A DNA stretch of 64,000 bases from Scenedesmus sp. ARA3 (taxonomy: Eukaryota > Chlorophyta > Chlorophyceae > Sphaeropleales > Scenedesmaceae), in NCBI GenBank assembly GCA_004335835.1, contig RWJK01000815.1, forward strand, positions 28,564 to 92,563, given 5' to 3'. The position numbers and the translations under genes are program-made. How positions within the stretch are numbered: the stretch's first letter is position 1; each line of letters begins with the position of its first letter. A model generated the notes under the pieces. That model was not told where the DNA came from and searched no databases. It worked only from the letters and a program-made list of their open reading frames with translations. Below are positions 51,002 through 60,438 of this stretch, piece by piece.

Positions 51002-54000
51002 GGGCCAGGGTAGTGAGGGTGGTGGTGAGGCCCGCAGTGCGACGCTGACGCTGTGCGGCAAGTCCTTCCACCTGGTGAATTCGGCGCTGATGCTGCTCAA
51101 GATGCTGGACGAGTACATGTCGCTGTACGAGCTGATGCCGCAGTTTGGCGCGGAAATCGTGCACCGGCAGCTGGAGGCGCTGAAGCTCTTCAACAGCCAA
51201 ACCGCAGCACTCGTGCTGGGCGCGGGCGCCATGCGCACAGCCGGCCTGCGCAGCATCAGCGCGAAGCAGCTGGCGCTGAGCTGCCAGGCGGTGGCCATGC
51301 TTGCCACGCTGCTGCCGCCGCTGCGGGCAGGCAGCCTGGGCTTGGTCTCGCAGCCGCGCCGCGCGCTGCTGATGCCTGAGTTTGACCGGCTGCTGCAGGA
51401 TTTGACCATGCACACGGATGAGGTGCACAGCAAGCTGGTGGATATCATGCGGGACAGGCTGGCAGCAGCAGTGCAAACTTTACCGGGGGAGGTGCACCAG
51501 CTGGCTGCAAACCCTGCGCTATCAGCAAATTCAGAGCAGCCCAGCCACACGATTGCGCTGCTAGTGAAGCAGCTGGGAACGCTGCGGTCCGTGCTGGCGC
51601 CGTACCTGCTGAAAGAGGAGGTGGAGTTTATATTTGGCGCTGTGGCGCGCGCGTACAGCGATGCGCTGAGCGAGTGCTTTGAGGCGCTGATGGCGCAGGA
51701 TGCGGCCTGCGAGGCTGTGGTCAAGGCCAATGCGCTGGCGATGCTGCAGGTGGGGAGGGGCGCGGCGTGGTGACGCTGTTAGACACATGGAGGAGTGTGT
51801 GCTGCATACTGCTGTGCACTTTGCGGCATGTCTGTCTGATGTCTGGGGGTGAAGAGGGTTGGGCGGCTGGGTGCTGGCAGCTGCAGCAAGCTGCTGGGGC
51901 ATATGCAGGCTGAGCATGCGGACAAGCATGGATGGATGTGTGATGTTTGTTTGTTATGGTGGGTTGTGTTTGCACTCTTGGTTACCGCCATTTCATCTTC
52001 TAGCCAGGCATGCTTTGTACCTTTGAGAGATCCTCACTTTACCAATACACTGCGTCCTCTCCGTCTGCAGGCCTTCCGTGACCTGCCGCTGGACCCCACC
52101 CGCTCCAGCAACTACTGCTCGCGGCTGTCCACCACCTACACCAAACACTTCGGGCTGCCACCCTGGGACCAGCAGCGCCTGGGGGTGCAGGGCCAGCAGC
52201 AGCAGGGCCAGCAAGATCAGCAGCTGCAGGAGCAAGATTCCTTGCAGCTGCAGCATGTGGCGCCGCAGCAGCTGCAGGAGCAGGAGTCGGACCAGCTGAC
52301 GGCACACCAGCAGGAGCCAGAGCAGCAGCAGCAGCAGCAGCAAGACCAGCAGTTGAACTTGCAACCATGGGAAGAGCAGCAGCAGCAGCAGCGGCAAGAC
52401 TCAGCAGATCATGCTGCACAAGTATTAGAGCAGCAGGCCAGTGAGCAGGGCGGCACAGATCAGCAGCGGCTCAGCGAGCCTGATGACGCCCCTGCTGTTG
52501 CTGCTACACCTGCTGTGGCACCGCTGGGTGCAGTTGAGCAGTGGGGGCAGGAGCAGCAGCTTGAGCATGATGGGCAGCATGTGTCCGAGCAGCAGCAGGA
52601 GTTGGAGCAGCAGGAAGAGGAGGAGCAGCAGCAGCAGCAAGGGCAGCTACAACGGGAGGCTGGTGGTCAGCCGCCTGCATGGCAAGAGGAAGAGCAGCAG
52701 CAGCAGCAGCAGCAGCACCAACAACATGTTGTGGAGGAGCAGCAGCAACTCGCACCAGCATTGCAAGAACAGGAGCTGCCAGCGCAGCAGCAGCAGCAGA
52801 TGGATGAGGCTGCTGCTGTAGACAGGCAGCAGCTGCAGGAGTTGCTGCTGCACAGCACAGCGGCTGGCCATGCTGCTGAGCAGCTGGCTTCTGAGGAGCC
52901 TACCTTGCTGCTGGATGCGTCTCAGGATGATGCACTTCAACAGCAAGTAGAGCAGCAGCCACTGCAGCAGCAGGAGCAGCAGCTGCACGATGCAGACCAA
53001 CAGGAAGCGCAGCTGGGGCTCAGCGGCCAACCTAGGGATGCTGCTGCTGCTGCTGCTGCCGTTGTTGTTGCTGAACATGCCCAGCTGGGTGCTGGCAATG
53101 CGCTGGGGCACGGCAGCACCGACTCAGCACCACCTGACCATGAATCAGATGGGGCAGTCAGTGGCAGGCCAGTAGCTACCCACGAGGAGCAGCAGCCAGC
53201 AGCAAGTCTACAGCATTTCTTGACCCTTGAGGAGCAGCAGCAGCAGCAGCAGGACCACCTGCATGAAGTTCTGCCTGCTGCTGCTGATGGGCTGGATGGT
53301 AACATTCAGCAGCATGGGCAGGAAGGCGAGCCGCTCCAGCAGCAGCAGCAGCAGCCTCTGCCCGCAGGCGCCAGTGCAGGTGCAGCAGATGGCAAGCAGC
53401 TTGAGTCGGACCAGAAACTGCTGTCATCAGCAGTGGACTTTGCAGCAAATGATGCACAGCACGCGGTGGAAGCAGCAGCTGCGGCTGACCCTGCAGCTGG
53501 CGGCAGCGACAAACTCAGCCTCAGCAGCTTAGATGCGGTTGCTGCGGCTGCTGCCCCTGCTGTTGGTGTTGTCACTCAGCCGGATGAAAGCCCGGCTGCA
53601 GCATCAGGTGCTGAGGTGTTAGGGGTGCCTGCAGCCCTGCTAGATGGCCTGGAGCAGCCGCAAGCAGAGGCAGCAGCAGAGGTGACAGCAGCAGATGCAG
53701 AGGCGGCAGCAGCAGGTGCAGCAGCAGGGCATGCACATGAGCCAGCATATTATGTGCCCGAGCAGCCGCAGTCGCTAGAAGCTGTGGCAGCCCCAGGTGC
53801 AGACGCAGATGCCTCCGTGGGTGCCTCGCCAGCACTGCTGGAAGCGCCAGCTGACGACCTGCTGGGCGGCTGGGGCGACAGCGATGCGCTGCAAGGGCCC
53901 GGCGACGCGCCTATTGCTGCTGCTGCTAATGGAGATGTATTCAGCACCGGCACTGCCACAGCACCACAGGAGCAGCAGCAGCAGCAGCAGCCAGGTGGCA

Positions 54001-54485
54001 GCGGTGCTGCTGCAAGTGGCCGTGGCCTGCTGGACTTGCTGTGGGACGATAGTGCTGAGCAGCAGCAGCAGGGTGTCCTCAGCAGCAGCAACGGCAGCTG
54101 GCAGCATAGCAGCGCTGTAGGGAACGGCTTGGCGCCACAGGCTGTGGACAGCTCTGAGGAGCTGTCGCTGCTGGACGATCCCCCTGCAGGTGCAGCAGCA
54201 ACAGCAGCATCTGACGACGCTGCTGGTGCTGCTGTGCAGCAGCACAACTATTCAGGCACTGGGCATGCTGCTGTGCATCAGCCTGCTGAGCTGCCTGAGG
54301 CCGCAGCACAGCAGCCGGCAGAGTCCAGTGCAGCTGGGCCTAGCGGTGCAGACGGCAGCAAGCATCGCAGTAGCATGGGCGAGGCGGGAGCGCAGAGTAG
54401 CATGCCCAGCAGTGGCAGCTGGGACCCTTTGAATGCCAGCAGTGCCCCGCCAGCGGCTGCTGCTGTTGAGGGGGCTCTGCTGTGA
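46101..54485 (+). CDS. VPS54: VPS54 (GARP tethering complex subunit) with Gln-rich extension
   Basis: Subunit of the GARP complex that tethers endosome-derived vesicles at the trans-Golgi (family knowledge). Ten in-phase exons: 46101-46440, 46760-46853, 47192-47273, 47573-47806, 48297-48573, 48844-49154, 49379-49548, 49810-49966, 50703-51749 and 52071-54485; ~1,708 aa. Landmarks: VVPSAFFQEGFFDNW near residue 130, the helical region LNKNLDVVELQLLREVASRSESFF, AAQAALDCMLEGQDYAGAL, then the C-terminal VPS54 helical domain in exon 9 (LESEQWVAVEVPAGFQAIVD, FHLVNSALMLLKMLDEYMSL, KSISAKQLALSCQ-like block, EVHSKLVDIMRDRL, LKEEVEFIFGAVARAYSDAL). Exon 10 begins AFRDLPLDPTRSSNYCSRL and then carries ~770 residues dominated by Gln, Glu, Ala and Leu with no known domain; canonical VPS54 is ~950-1,000 aa. 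A five-copy repeat precedes exon 9 and offers alternative acceptors. Exon 9 also holds a poly-Ala run (50966-51000). Confidence 0.9.
50269..50778 (+). repeat. Five-copy ~108-bp tandem repeat of a VPS54 intron/exon boundary
   Basis: Copies start at 50269, 50378, 50486, 50595 and 50703 (periods 109, 108, 109, 108). Each starts just after a CAG acceptor with GT(T/G)GC(A/G)TC(C/G/T)CACAG and encodes VASHSEALG(A/T)RT.G; all but the last then run into a pyrimidine-rich tail (CTGCCTGTTTGCCTGTGTGC) ending in the next CAG. The fifth copy continues into the true exon 9. The unit is therefore the end of the intron plus the first ~72 bases of the exon. Confidence 0.93.
50966..51001 (+). repeat. GCA repeat encoding poly-Ala in VPS54
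   Basis: About 11 GCA triplets within exon 9, giving an alanine run between two helical segments of VPS54. Confidence 0.85.
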
Positions 54486-54856
54486 CATTGTTTGTTGGCT
54501 GCCAGCACTCCGAGAACTGCAATGCTGGACACCAGCGACAGTTGCTAGGATGCTGCTGTGGGTGACGTACAGCAAAGGCGTTCGTCGGCTTAGAATGTTT
54601 TAAGTTTCCAGCTTGACGGTTGTTTCGTTGCATTTCAGGCTAGGATCATGGTGCTGCGGTGTCATGCAGTCTGACTACTGACCAAACTCACATGGTGAAG
54701 TTCAAACCCTAGAACCCCATCCGCTGACCAGACTCGCCCGAATAAGACTTCCGAACTTCGCAGTAGTTTCACGGTTATTTTTCAAAAAGTTGCTGACCGC
54801 ATACAGCAACGGGAGCATTTTCTTGGAGCTGCCACTTGAACGCATTGCCATCCAGC
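54486..54856. promoter_or_regulatory. Intergenic region VPS54 to kelch paralogue 1
   Basis: About 370 bases: the VPS54 3' UTR and the upstream region of the first T1/kelch copy, including the conserved upstream block at 54689-54733. It is AT-richer than coding DNA. Confidence 0.5.
54689..54733 (+). promoter_or_regulatory. Conserved upstream block, kelch paralogue 1
   Basis: Sequence CACATGGTGAAGTTCAAACC, then CTAGAACCCC and CGCTGACCAGAC, found with the same order upstream of all three paralogues. It could be promoter, 5' UTR or simply the edge of the duplicated unit. Confidence 0.5.
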
Positions 54857-55129
54857 GTGGCCTCGCCACCGGAAGAATTCAAGAATGGAGGTCGACCAAG
54901 CACCTGGATGGATAACTGTTCGAGCCGACCGCATCAGGCGGTGGTGTCTGTGGCGAGAGTGATGGAGTATCCCAGCAGCTACCTAGCCACACTGGTGCAG
55001 CTGGAGCTGCCCCAGGGCTCGCCCGACCCTGCTGTGCGGCTGGATTGTGATGCAGACGAGGCCAGGTAGATAGTAGCAGTGCTGAGGCAGGTGCGTGAGG
55101 TCCTGCAGAACATGGTCATCGGGACAGCG

Positions 55130-55131
55130 CA

Positions 55132-55163
<32 letters not shown>
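55130..55163. repeat. CTG repeat in kelch paralogue 1 intron 1
   Basis: About ten CTG units, 40 bases after the donor. Together with the CAG run at 55276 it could fold back into a long hairpin in the transcript. Confidence 0.85.
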
Positions 55164-55170
<7 letters not shown>

Positions 55171-55272
55171 GAAGGATCGGCTTTGTGATCAGATGTTATT
55201 GCACCAACATTGGCTGATTGGTTATAGCGTCTGGCAGCTGCAACTATGCTTGTTGCAATAGCAGCGGTTTCT

Positions 55273-55274
<2 letters not shown>

Positions 55275-55319
<45 letters not shown>
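55275..55319. repeat. CAG repeat in kelch paralogue 1 intron 1
   Basis: About 14 uninterrupted CAG units, 110 bases downstream of a complementary CTG run in the same intron. Confidence 0.88.
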
Positions 55320-57213
55320 TCACTTGATGGTGTAGGACCCTGCGTTGCGCTGCAGTGAGCACCCCGAGGACCCTGTGTTGCATCGTGACGGCATCTCAGC
55401 TGATGCTCGCTGCTTGCAGGGCTCTCGCTATAAGCCCCCGCAGGACAACCCGCGGCTTGTCGACTCGCTGCGCCACACGCTGGACTTCATGGGCCTGCCT
55501 ACAGCCCGCTTCCCCTGCAGCAGCTTCAACGAGGTGATCATGGTGCCAGGCTATATACCAGACTGCCGGGGCATCGCTGACGAGGGCCTGCTGATGTACT
55601 CAGCCGCAACAAGGGGCTGGGCGCAAGTTTTTGACAAGGATCCGCGACCGCAGTGTGTGCGCGTGACAGGGATGTTCCCAGACAGGCGCTGGCTGGCAGC
55701 CGTGCTGCGCAGCGAGTACACCAGTGCGGGTGAGGCGGCAGCTGCAGGGGGTGGCGTGGGACGCGCATTACCTGCTCATACCATCTGCGATGGTGCTGTG
55801 ACCCACATGTAACTATCCTCTCTCAATTACAGCAACAGCTCATGGCTGAAAGGAGCATAGACTCTAAGGCATGCAACCTTCTGCTGTATGTGAGTCACCC
55901 GCACATCATCCACAGTTGCGCATGCGCATCATGATGCAGCAGGCCAACGGCCGTATGCACGCTCGTGACAATCCTCACCTGGGCGAGGTGCAAGCCACAC
56001 AGCGGTTGCTGTTTGTACACAATGTTCATGTGCGATGCTGGTCTAACTGCAAAACGTCCTCTGCTATGTCGTGGCCGCTGCAGGTGAGGACGTGGTGTGC
56101 ATGCTGCCACGCGACGGGGATGCGCAAGCCAACATTCGCCCCGTGCTGCTGCGAGCATCGCGCAAAGACGCCTCAGACCTGCCAACACCAGGCCAGCACT
56201 ACGCCAGCACAGATGCAGCACTGGCTGCAGCCAGCGGCAAGCTGTTCCTGCTGGGCGGCAGTTGGGACGCCCAAGACCCTGCAGCCGTTCGTCAGACCCC
56301 TCACGGCTGGAGGTGTTTGACCCCCACACAGGCGCCTGGTACTCTGCCAGCTCACCCTTGCCTGCCAGGACAGAGCTGGTGGGGCACTGCCTGGTCAGCA
56401 ACAGGGCGGAGGGGCTGCTGCTGGCACTGGGCGGTGAAGCGAAGCTGTGGAACCGGCAAGCTGGGGCCCACAACGCTGCTGCGCCTGCGGACGTGTGGGA
56501 CCGCGGCATGGTGGCAACCTATGACATCAGGGCAGGTGCGTGCCGCTGCAGCAGCGCACCACAAATCAGCCGGTGAACTTCTAGTGTTGTGCATCTTGAA
56601 ATTACGGCTCAGATGACAATGCTTGGGACAACAATAACTTGCTTGCTGAAAGTGACAACAGCTGGACTGCTGTATCTCAAGCGCTGTCAAGAAAAAGGCT
56701 AAGCAAGGTTGTTGGCTGCTTGCAGGGTCGTGGAGCAAGCATCCAAGCGGCTGCGCATTGCCGGCAGCAGACATGCCGCAGGGCACATCCATGGAAGCAG
56801 TAGCAGCAGATGAGCACACAATCATGCTGCTGCGGGCGGCACCGCGTGTGGCAGTGGACGCTGCGCAACGAGTAGATCCAACCGAACCAGAGGAGCAGCC
56901 GCCGGTCCGCGTGGACCTGCTTGACCCGCGCATGCTGCGCTGGCGGGAGGGTGCGCCGCTGCAGCGCGACTGCCTGCACGGAGTGGGCCTGGTGGAGTAT
57001 GATGGCAAGCTGCTGGCGCTGGGCGGCTGCAGGAAGGCGTGGCCAGGTGCCAATGCACAGGAGGAGGATTACTATGCTGCGCTGCCTGCCACAGACGTTG
57101 TGAGCTGCTATGACCTGCGTAGTGACAGCTGGTCGGAGCTGCCGGCCAGGCTGCCGCTGCAGCTGGGCTATGCCACCCCAGTGGTGGTGCGCACACCCGG
57201 GGCTCAGCTGTAG

Positions 57214-57628
57214 CTTGGCTGATTGGATGTGTCCATTAACCTGCTGGCGAGCAGCAATCATGCTGGGCAGCAGCACCCATGTATAGCCCAACATAGAGCT
57301 TGGTGTTGCCGCTTACCTGTTGGACGTGTGCCACAACGGCATACGTCGGCGATTGTTTCAACCGGTTTTGAGATACTGGATTGTCAGTTTCGTTTGTCGC
57401 GGCCTTCAAACAGCAAACAGCGTTCATGCAGTAAACTTCACATGGTGAAGTTCAACTGTTGTTCACGTTGTTAAACAGTAGAACCCCGGCCGCTCACCAA
57501 GTCTCGTTCAATAAGCTTGTTTGTGCGGCACAGCTGTTGCATTAATGACCTCGCCACCCTGAGATCGGTCGGTCGCACACAGTGACGAGACTGCAGTTCA
57601 ATCGGCCTGCCGCTGTCACGCACCTGCC
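57214..57628. promoter_or_regulatory. Spacer between kelch paralogues 1 and 2
   Basis: About 415 bases containing the conserved upstream block at 57439-57500 and no ORF of interest. Confidence 0.5.
57439..57500 (+). promoter_or_regulatory. Conserved upstream block, kelch paralogue 2
   Basis: CACATGGTGAAGTTCAACTG, then, after an insertion of about 17-25 bases relative to copy 1, AGAACCCCGGCCGCTCACCA. It lies ~130-190 bases upstream of the start, as in the sister genes. Confidence 0.5.
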
Positions 57629-57969
57629 ATGGCATCCCCACCGCAAAAGAAGCAGAAATTGGAGTCTGAAGATAAGCCTCGCTGGATAAAACTTCAAGCT
57701 GATAGCTATGAGGCGGTGCTGGCGGGTTAGGTGGGCCGTTGGCTTGATGCTCGTGGTTCTGTGGAGAAAGTGATGGAGTACCCCAGCAGCTACCTGGCCA
57801 CACGGGTGCAGATGGAGCTGGACAAGCACAAGGAGCTCCACCTTGACAGCTCGCTTTACCCTTCTGTGCGGCTGGATTGTGATGCAGACGAGGCCAGGGA
57901 GATAGTAGCACTGCTGAGGCAGGTGCGTGCAGTCCTGCAGAACATGGTCATCGGGACATGTACAGCGCA

Positions 57970-58007
<38 letters not shown>

Positions 58008-59901
58008 GTGGCTGCTGCTGCTGCAAGCATGCATGCAGCTTTTGAACACCAACCAGTCTAGAACCAGTGAGAAAACGATCATGTGTCCCTTTAATTGGTG
58101 CGGCTGTTGGCGAACGCACGCCGCACAGGTCTTCTTTGGTGCAACGCCTCGCCTGAGCAGATTACTGTGTGTGTTGCGCCTCAGCTGCTGCTGGCGCCTG
58201 CTGCCACTTTGCAGGGCACACGCTATGAGCCGCCAACAGACAACATGCGGCTTGTGCGGTCGCTGCGCCACACGCTGGACTTCATGGGCCTGCCCACCCC
58301 CCGCTTCCCCTGCAGCAGTGTCAGTGAGGTGATCATGGTGCCAGCCTATGTAACCTCCTGCGACTATGCACAGGAGGAAGATTTGGAGCTGGTGATGTAC
58401 TCAGCAGCAACAAAGGGCTGGGCGCCAGTGAAAGGTGGCGGCCCCCGGCCAGAGTGTGTTCTGCTGTCAGGGCGCAAGGCAGAGCGGCGCTGGCTGGCAG
58501 CCGTGCTGCGCAGCGAGTACACCAGCGCGGGTAAGGCGGCAGCTGCAGGAGGTGCCATCTGGGTGCTGGCAGGGCCATGGCTGAAGTGCAGCAGCAGCTG
58601 CTGAATGTGCAGCACAGATAGCTTGGCATGCTTTAAAGACACCCTACTGCACGTCAGTGTGTGATGCTTCAAGCCAACAGGCACGCAAGCAGGTCTGAGC
58701 TCCCTTTGGTACAACCCCATGCAAACCCATGCAAGAGCTGCTTGTTCAACGCACTGCTTGTCAACATGCAAACCGCCCGCTGCTTGGCCCGCGCCGCTGC
58801 AGGTGAAGACGTGGTGTGCATGCTGCCACGGGACGCAGTGGAGGAGCCCTTCCAGCCCAGGCTGCTGTGGGCATCACGCAAGGCAGCGTCAGCCTTGCCA
58901 TCACCTCCGCAGCACTCCTGCTGCACAGATGCAGCGCTGGCTGCGGCCGGCGGCAAGCTGTACCTGCTGGGCGGCGACAATTTTTGCGCAGAAGACATGG
59001 GTCACCCCTCACGCCTGGAGGTGTATGAGCCCCACACCGGCGTGTGGTACACAGCGGGGTCGCCGCTACCTGACAATGTGCTGCTGGTGGGACATGCCCT
59101 GGTCAGCAACAGCTCAGAGGGGCTGCTGCTAGCGCTGGGCGGCACGGCACGAGTGCCGGGAGCAGAAGGCCATGCTGCTGCTGAGGCTGACGTGTGGGAC
59201 AGCGGCATGGTGGCATCATACGACATCAGGGCAGGTGCGTGCCGCTGCTGCAGCGCAGCAATGCAACAGCTTCTGACTTTCAGGCTTACTCCATGTCGGT
59301 TATGATGCACATGTGTAAATGCTGTGAGACTTCTGACCAAGTGGATCAACTTCAACCAAGAGGTGTTACACAGCAGCAGCAGTGCAGTGTCTAACAGCAT
59401 GTCTTGAAGACTTGAGCAGCAGCATCTGGATTGCTGCTTGCAGGGACGTGGAGCAAGCATCCACGCGGCTGCACGCTGCCAGCAGCAGACATGCCAGAGG
59501 GCACATCCTTGGCAGCAGCAGCAGCAGGCGAGCACACCATCATGCTGTTGCGGTCGGCCCCACGGGTAGCAGTCGAAGCAGGTGCTGGGCAGCGGCCACC
59601 GGGCCGCGTGGACCTGCTAGACCTGTGCATTTGGCGCTGGCGGGAGGGCGCGCCGCTGCAGCGCAACAACCTGCATGGAGTAGGGCTGGTGGAGTATGAT
59701 GGGAAGCTGCTGGCTGTGGGAGGCTGCTTGGAGCCATGGCCCGGCAATGAGCATGAAGAGTATGTTTCGCTGTCTGTGACAGACGTTGTGAGCTGCTATG
59801 ACCTGCGCAACGACAGCTGGTCGGAGCTGCCAGCGAGGCTGCCGCTGCAGCTGGGATATGCCACCGCAGTGGTGGTGCGCACACCTGGGGCTCAGATGTA
59901 G
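57629..59901 (+). CDS. T1/kelch paralogue 2, in-frame TAG near the start
   Basis: Four exons: 57629-57922, 58215-58530, 58803-59234 and 59444-59901; all phases match. The N-terminus (KPRWIKLQADSYEAVLAG, then MEYPSSYLATRVQMEL and SVRLDCDADEAREIVALLRQ) resembles a small BTB/T1 oligomerisation domain (judged by eye). Exons 2-4 have kelch-like blades: LMYSAATKGWAP, GGKLYLLGGD, SRLEVYEPHTGVWYTAGSPLP, GLLLALGG, DGKLLAVGGC, VSCYDLRNDSWSELPARLPL. Such proteins are often substrate adaptors for cullin ligases; that role is only inferred. A TAG at 57728-57730 interrupts the first exon. Translation could begin at the in-frame ATG 57773, giving ~451 aa without the first part of the T1-like segment. Whether it is functional is uncertain. 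Confidence 0.68.
57970..58006. repeat. CTG repeat in kelch paralogue 2 intron 1
   Basis: About 11 CTG units at the place corresponding to the CTG run of paralogue 1, so it predates their duplication or has re-expanded. Confidence 0.85.
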
Positions 59902-60438
59902 TCTGCTAGCTTAGCAGCTTGAAGCTGCCTGGTGGCTTGCAACCAGCTTGTTGCCACACGGCTGAAAAGCTGTGAGTACTTAATATGCTGCATTGTGCTT
60001 TTCACATTGTGTTCAAGTGCAACTCTGTATGCTGTCACAGCATCAAACGGCGTTTGCAGCACGCTGCTTGGGTGACCCAAGCACATGATGCATGGTGGCT
60101 TAGACAACAGACTTGGAGCTGCCTGATATCTGATGATGGTGCTGCAAAAGTGTATACCGGCGAGCGATCACAGAGTTGTCAGTTGTTGTGTGGCATCCAT
60201 TGAAGAGCAAACGGCTTTCTTGCTGTCAAGTTCACATGGGTGTTACATGGTGAAGTTCGAAACCTAGAACCCCAATCGCTGACCAGACCGTATGATGAGG
60301 TTGCATGTGCGCTGCAAAGGTCGCAATAGCTCGATCACCATCTCATTCGTCGCCGATTGCAGACAGTCATCGGGGTGCCCGTTGACCTGCCGCAATCAGC
60401 ACCTGGCATGGCTTCGCCACCGCAAAAGGAAGCAAAGA
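59902..60438. promoter_or_regulatory. Spacer between kelch paralogues 2 and 3
   Basis: About 540 bases with the conserved upstream block at 60244-60290. No other gene-like feature. Confidence 0.5.
60244..60290 (+). promoter_or_regulatory. Conserved upstream block, kelch paralogue 3
   Basis: ACATGGTGAAGTTCGAAACC, then CTAGAACCCC and ATCGCTGACCAGACC; nearly the same as copy 1 and ~150 bases upstream of the proposed start. Confidence 0.5.

Larger units (their letters stand above)
54857..57213 (+). pseudogene. T1/kelch paralogue 1, degenerate
   Basis: First of three tandem paralogues with an N-terminal BTB/T1-like segment (MEYPSSYLATLVQLEL, AVRLDCDADEAR) and kelch-like propeller repeats. Exon equivalents: 54857-55090, 55420-55729, 56084-56535 and 56726-57213. 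Lesions relative to its sisters: the start codon position is GTG (54857), the codon after DEAR is TAG instead of GAG (55067-55069), and exon 3 changes frame between ~56262 and 56300 (length 452, one base short of keeping phase). The kelch parts are otherwise well preserved: KLFLLGG, SRLEVFDPHTGAWYSASSPLP, GLLLALGG, DGKLLALGGC, VSCYDLRSDSWSELPARLPL. Splice sites are intact, so decay looks recent. A sequencing error could explain one lesion but hardly all three. A shorter protein from a downstream ATG is possible. Confidence 0.72.

Noticed and set aside
52647..53111. Leu-rich minus-strand ORFs opposite the VPS54 tail
   Set aside because: Poly-Leu frames are the antisense of CAG-rich coding sequence and have no start context, splice sites or family similarity.
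54857..57730. Nuclear TAG codon reassignment suggested by in-frame TAGs in kelch copies 1 and 2
   Set aside because: TAG is the natural stop of BCS1, WDR62-like and kelch copies 1 and 2 themselves, so it terminates in this genome.
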